8,322 nucleotides of DNA from the NCBI GenBank assembly GCA_947311665.1, contig CAMZLA010000074.1, positions 1 through 8,322 of the forward strand. The letters are read 5' to 3'. The position numbers and the translations under genes were made by a program. Shown here piece by piece: positions 6,007 through 8,322 of this stretch (position 1 is its first letter; every line of letters begins with the position of its first letter). Under the pieces are notes generated by a model that saw only the letters and a program-made list of their open reading frames with translations, was not told the DNA's origin and did no database searches. The stretch comes from an uncultured Candidatus Altimarinota bacterium. Lineage in GTDB: Bacteria > Patescibacteriota > Gracilibacteria > CAIRYL01.

Positions 6007-6606
6007 ATGAATACACTTCTTCAAGATTTAATAAAAGATACAGTTTCTAAAGGATTATCTGATAAAATTGGTTCAAGCCTTGGGGTTTCTTCTTCTCAAG
6101 CAAATTCTGTTATTTCAATGCTTATGCCTGCTGTTTTGGGTGGGTTACAAAAAAATGCAGAAAACCCTGATGAAGCGGAAAAAATAGTGAATACTCTTCA
6201 AAAACATCATGTTGGAGGAGAAGTTTTTAATGATATTGAAAACCTTATTTCACATCCAGAAAATCAAAAAGGAGATGGTATTCTTCGTCATGTTTTAGGA
6301 GATAAAAGAGAGGTAGTAGAACAAAAAATAGCTCAACAAAGTGGAATGGATTTAAATATGGTTTCAAAAATTTTTACAATGGTTGCTCCATTAGTAATGG
6401 GAGAAGTAGGAAAAAAACTTACAGGTGGAAACTCATCATCTTCATCTTTTTCTTCATCAGATTTACTTTCAACTCTTTTTGGAGGAGAAAAAAAATCTCA
6501 AGCAAAAGAACAATCATTTCTTACATCTCTTCTCGATCAAGATGGTGATGGTGAAATAATGGATGATGTATTGAAAATAGGGATGAATTTTTTTAAAAAA
6601 TCATAA
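6007..6606 (+). CDS. DUF937 domain protein
   Basis: 199 aa. Residues 1 to about 140 match the DUF937/YidB-like pattern: amphipathic helices, Ser-Ser-Gln-Ala near residue 30, hydrophobic M-P-A-V-L-G-G-L segment, a short H-P-E-N-Q-K-G-D-G loop, I-L-R-H-V-L-G-D-K, then M-V-A-P-L-V-M-G. A Ser-rich linker (about 142-153) leads to a C-terminal piece with L-L-D177-Q-D179-G-D181-G-E-I-M-D186-D187, an acidic loop resembling EF-hand/dockerin calcium sites and common at the end of this family. Function is unknown. No signal peptide or membrane helix is apparent, so a cytoplasmic location is likely. It is the first gene of a same-strand cluster with the patatin-like gene (62 bp later) and dprA. No Shine-Dalgarno motif. 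Confidence 0.8.
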   Translation: MNTLLQDLIKDTVSKGLSDKIGSSLGVSSSQANSVISMLMPAVLGGLQKNAENPDEAEKIVNTLQKHHVGGEVFNDIENLISHPENQKGDGILRHVLGDKREVVEQKIAQQSGMDLNMVSKIFTMVAPLVMGEVGKKLTGGNSSSSSFSSSDLLSTLFGGEKKSQAKEQSFLTSLLDQDGDGEIMDDVLKIGMNFFKKS

Positions 6607-6609
6607 AAT

Positions 6610-6669
6610 TTATAAAAGTTAAAAATAAGTATAAAAATAATAAAAATTTAATTTTTAAAACTTTTATAA
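6610..6669. repeat. 11-bp inverted repeat reaching the patatin start codon
   Basis: TTATAAAAGTT at 6610-6620 is perfectly complementary to AACTTTTATAA at 6659-6669, around a 38-base A/T-rich loop. The right arm ends on the A of the patatin-like gene's ATG. In RNA this could hide the start codon. The stem is almost all A-U and therefore weak, and there is no T-run terminator. Confidence 0.5.
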
Positions 6670-7460
6670 TGAAGAAAAAAAATGCATCACTTACATTATC
6701 TGGAGGAGGAGGACTTGGACTTGCTCATGTTGGTGCATTACGAATATTGGAACATCGATATAATTTTAATTATTATGCTGGTGTTTCTGCTGGTGCAATT
6801 GTTGTAGCATGTCATGTATGTGGAATATCTGCTGATGAGATTTCAAAAATAATCCATGAACAAAATTTTTTATCGTTTGCATTTGAAAGTTCTGAAACAA
6901 ATTTTGGTTTTGTGCATGGGAAAAAAGTTTTTACACTTTTAGAAAAAGTTTTTCAAAAAAAAACATTTGAAGAAATAGAAGAAAAATTGGGAAAAAAATT
7001 ACGAATTTATGCAACAAATTTTCAAAATGGAAAACAAATATGCTTGAAATCTGGACTTATTTCAAAAGCAGTAATGGCTTCACTTTCCATTCCTATTCTT
7101 TTTGATCCTTTCCAATATAATGGAATGTTTTTGGTTGATGGTGGGCTTTCTGGAAATTTTCCCATTCAAAAAACATTAAATGAATATCCTGATGAATGTA
7201 TTGGAATTGATGTTGCAACAAGTCTCGATGAAAATATTGATTTATCTAAAAAAACTTTTTTTGGAAAAGCAAAAGGTTTTCAATCTGCACTCGAACGCAC
7301 TTTTAGAATTTTTTTTGCATCACAAAAAAATTATGATGAAACTCTTCATCGGTTACATGTGTTACAACCAGATCTTTCAAATTTTAAAACAATAGATATT
7401 TTTAAACTGAAAGAAATTGAAAAAAAAGGAGAAGAATATGCAAAAAATTTTTATTTTTAA
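6669..7460 (+). CDS. Patatin-like phospholipase (RssA/YchK type)
   Basis: 263 aa, a compact single-domain patatin. The oxyanion-hole glycine loop S11-G-G-G-G-L-G-L-A-H-V-G22 comes first, then the nucleophile elbow G38-V-S40-A-G42 and the catalytic D157-G-G in F-L-V-D-G-G-L-S-G-N-F-P-I. This gives a complete Ser40/Asp157 dyad. Expected activity is serine acyl hydrolase (phospholipase A or lysophospholipase) on lipids; the substrate is not deducible. No signal peptide, so it is probably cytoplasmic and acts on the inner membrane face. The start is fixed because the glycine loop begins ten residues later. The stop is 8 bp before dprA, which strongly suggests co-transcription. No Shine-Dalgarno; an inverted repeat touches the start codon. 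Confidence 0.9.
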   Translation: MKKKNASLTLSGGGGLGLAHVGALRILEHRYNFNYYAGVSAGAIVVACHVCGISADEISKIIHEQNFLSFAFESSETNFGFVHGKKVFTLLEKVFQKKTFEEIEEKLGKKLRIYATNFQNGKQICLKSGLISKAVMASLSIPILFDPFQYNGMFLVDGGLSGNFPIQKTLNEYPDECIGIDVATSLDENIDLSKKTFFGKAKGFQSALERTFRIFFASQKNYDETLHRLHVLQPDLSNFKTIDIFKLKEIEKKGEEYAKNFYF

Positions 7461-7468
7461 ATTTTCCA

Positions 7469-8322
7469 ATGACAGAAACTGCAAAAATATTTTGGGCGAG
7501 TGCCGATTGTTTAAAGCCAGCATTACATAAAAAAATAATAGAATTTTATGGTGATTTAGATATTGCAATGAAAAAAATTTGCAAAGCAGATTTAGAAAAA
7601 ATAAAAATTCCATCTCGAACAATTTCTGCTCTTTTTCGAAAAATTGAAAAAGTTGATATTGAAAAAACAAAAGAAAATTTAAAAAAATTTGGAGTAGAAA
7701 TTCTCTGTCATGACGATGAATTTTTTCCAGAAAATTTAAAAAAAATAGATGATTACCCGCTATTTCTTTTTGCAAAAGGAAATTTTTCTAAACTCACTAG
7801 AAAATCTTTGGCAGTAGTTGGAAGTCGAACAGTAACAAATGATGGAAAATGGGCTTGTGAACAATTATTACCAGAAATAATTCAATCTGGATTTACTATT
7901 GTTTCTGGAATGGCAGCAGGAATAGATACATTGGCACATAAACAAGCATTGCAAAATAATGGAGGAACTGTTGCTTTTTGGGGAACTGGTTTAGATTTAA
8001 TTTATCCAGCAAGTAATAAAAATTTGGCAATAGAAATTATGAAAAATGGAGTTGTTTTTTCTGAATTTCCATTTGGAACACAACCAACTCCATACAATTT
8101 TCCTCGCAGAAATAGGCTTGTTTCTGGATATTCCGATGGAGTGTTAGTTGTTGAAGGAAAAGAAAAATCTGGTTCACTCATCACGGCAGAGTTTGCAATG
8201 GAACAGGGAAAAGATGTATTTGCAGTTCCAGGTCCTATTCGTTCTCCACTTTCGAGAGGTCCGCACAAACTTATTCAAGAAGGAGCAAAACTTGTTCAAT
8301 ATTCTACTGATATTTTAGAAGA
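7469..8322 (+). CDS. dprA: DNA-processing protein DprA, partial (3' end outside window)
   Basis: 284 codons are visible and the frame is open to the last base. Residues 1 to about 100 form the variable helical N-terminal region. The Rossmann-like DprA core follows: A-V-V-G118-S-R120, S146-G-M-A-A-G-I-D153 then T-L-A-H, G-T-G-L-D-L-I-Y-P, F-S-E-F-P-F-G, the N210-F-P-R-R-N-R216 segment, S-G-S-L-I-T-A-E-F-A and V-P-G-P-I. These are the ssDNA-binding and dimer-core hallmarks. DprA protects incoming single-stranded DNA during transformation and loads RecA on it. The usual C-terminal winged-helix part would lie beyond the window. Starts 8 bp after the patatin-like gene without a Shine-Dalgarno motif. 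All core motifs are intact. Confidence 0.95.
   Translation, partial: MTETAKIFWASADCLKPALHKKIIEFYGDLDIAMKKICKADLEKIKIPSRTISALFRKIEKVDIEKTKENLKKFGVEILCHDDEFFPENLKKIDDYPLFLFAKGNFSKLTRKSLAVVGSRTVTNDGKWACEQLLPEIIQSGFTIVSGMAAGIDTLAHKQALQNNGGTVAFWGTGLDLIYPASNKNLAIEIMKNGVVFSEFPFGTQPTPYNFPRRNRLVSGYSDGVLVVEGKEKSGSLITAEFAMEQGKDVFAVPGPIRSPLSRGPHKLIQEGAKLVQYSTDILE

Noticed and set aside
7180..7775. Open frames at 7180-7395 (plus) and 7377-7775 (minus)
   Set aside because: They overlap the patatin and dprA genes, which have full catalytic and core motifs; the alternative products are low-complexity Phe/Leu/Lys-rich shadows.
8002..8268. Minus-strand open frame opposite dprA
   Set aside because: It is antisense to the conserved DprA core and has no recognisable domain.
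500..8322. UGA=Gly recoding (genetic code 25) as in Gracilibacteria/Absconditabacteria
   Set aside because: No in-frame TGA is present in any conserved gene over roughly 2,300 codons, whereas those lineages use it often.

Overview
The window is AT-rich (by eye well under 35% GC) bacterial chromosome with compact genes, very short spacers, GGA/AGA-dominated codon choice and no Shine-Dalgarno motif in front of any gene. All seven visible stop codons are TAA or TAG. No in-frame TGA occurs in roughly 2,300 codons, so there is no sign of the UGA=Gly code used by Gracilibacteria/Absconditabacteria. The gene set (lone PUR-domain protein, archaeal-type sugar-1-phosphate nucleotidylyltransferase, ComM, DprA, small multi-pass membrane proteins of unknown family) suggests a reduced-genome lineage such as Patescibacteria/CPR. 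That placement is inference, not proven here.

Left end (1 to about 590): this stretch does not look like the rest. It has an (AAG)n tract, about 190 bp of higher-GC sequence with no recognisable gene, an uninterrupted run of 86 G, and a near-perfect 83-bp foldback palindrome. The palindrome duplicates and truncates the end of the first real gene. This looks like a chimeric or badly assembled contig end, and open frames there (poly-Gly/poly-Pro) are spurious.

Membrane module (500-2345, minus strand): two adjacent paralogous multi-pass membrane proteins share a duplicated helix-bundle pattern that distantly recalls PQ-loop/SWEET proteins. The upstream one (437 aa) is fused to a C-terminal domain with the HxD...H...R signature of a 2-oxoglutarate/Fe(II) dioxygenase. 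This is the most unusual gene in the window.

Centre (2434-5580, plus strand): a GlmU-like nucleotidylyltransferase/left-handed beta-helix enzyme of archaeal type is followed by a 294-bp very AT-rich gap. Two near-identical DnaA-box-like sites lie at its left edge. A complete comM (YifB family AAA+ protein) follows.

Right part (5588-8322): a minus-strand PUR-domain (DUF3276-like) nucleic-acid-binding protein has a recognisable promoter with an overlapping dyad. It is divergent from a plus-strand cluster of a DUF937 protein, a patatin-like phospholipase and dprA (cut by the window end). comM and dprA, both acting on incoming single-stranded DNA in natural transformation, lie within 2 kb of each other, with an ssDNA/RNA-binding-type PUR protein between them.
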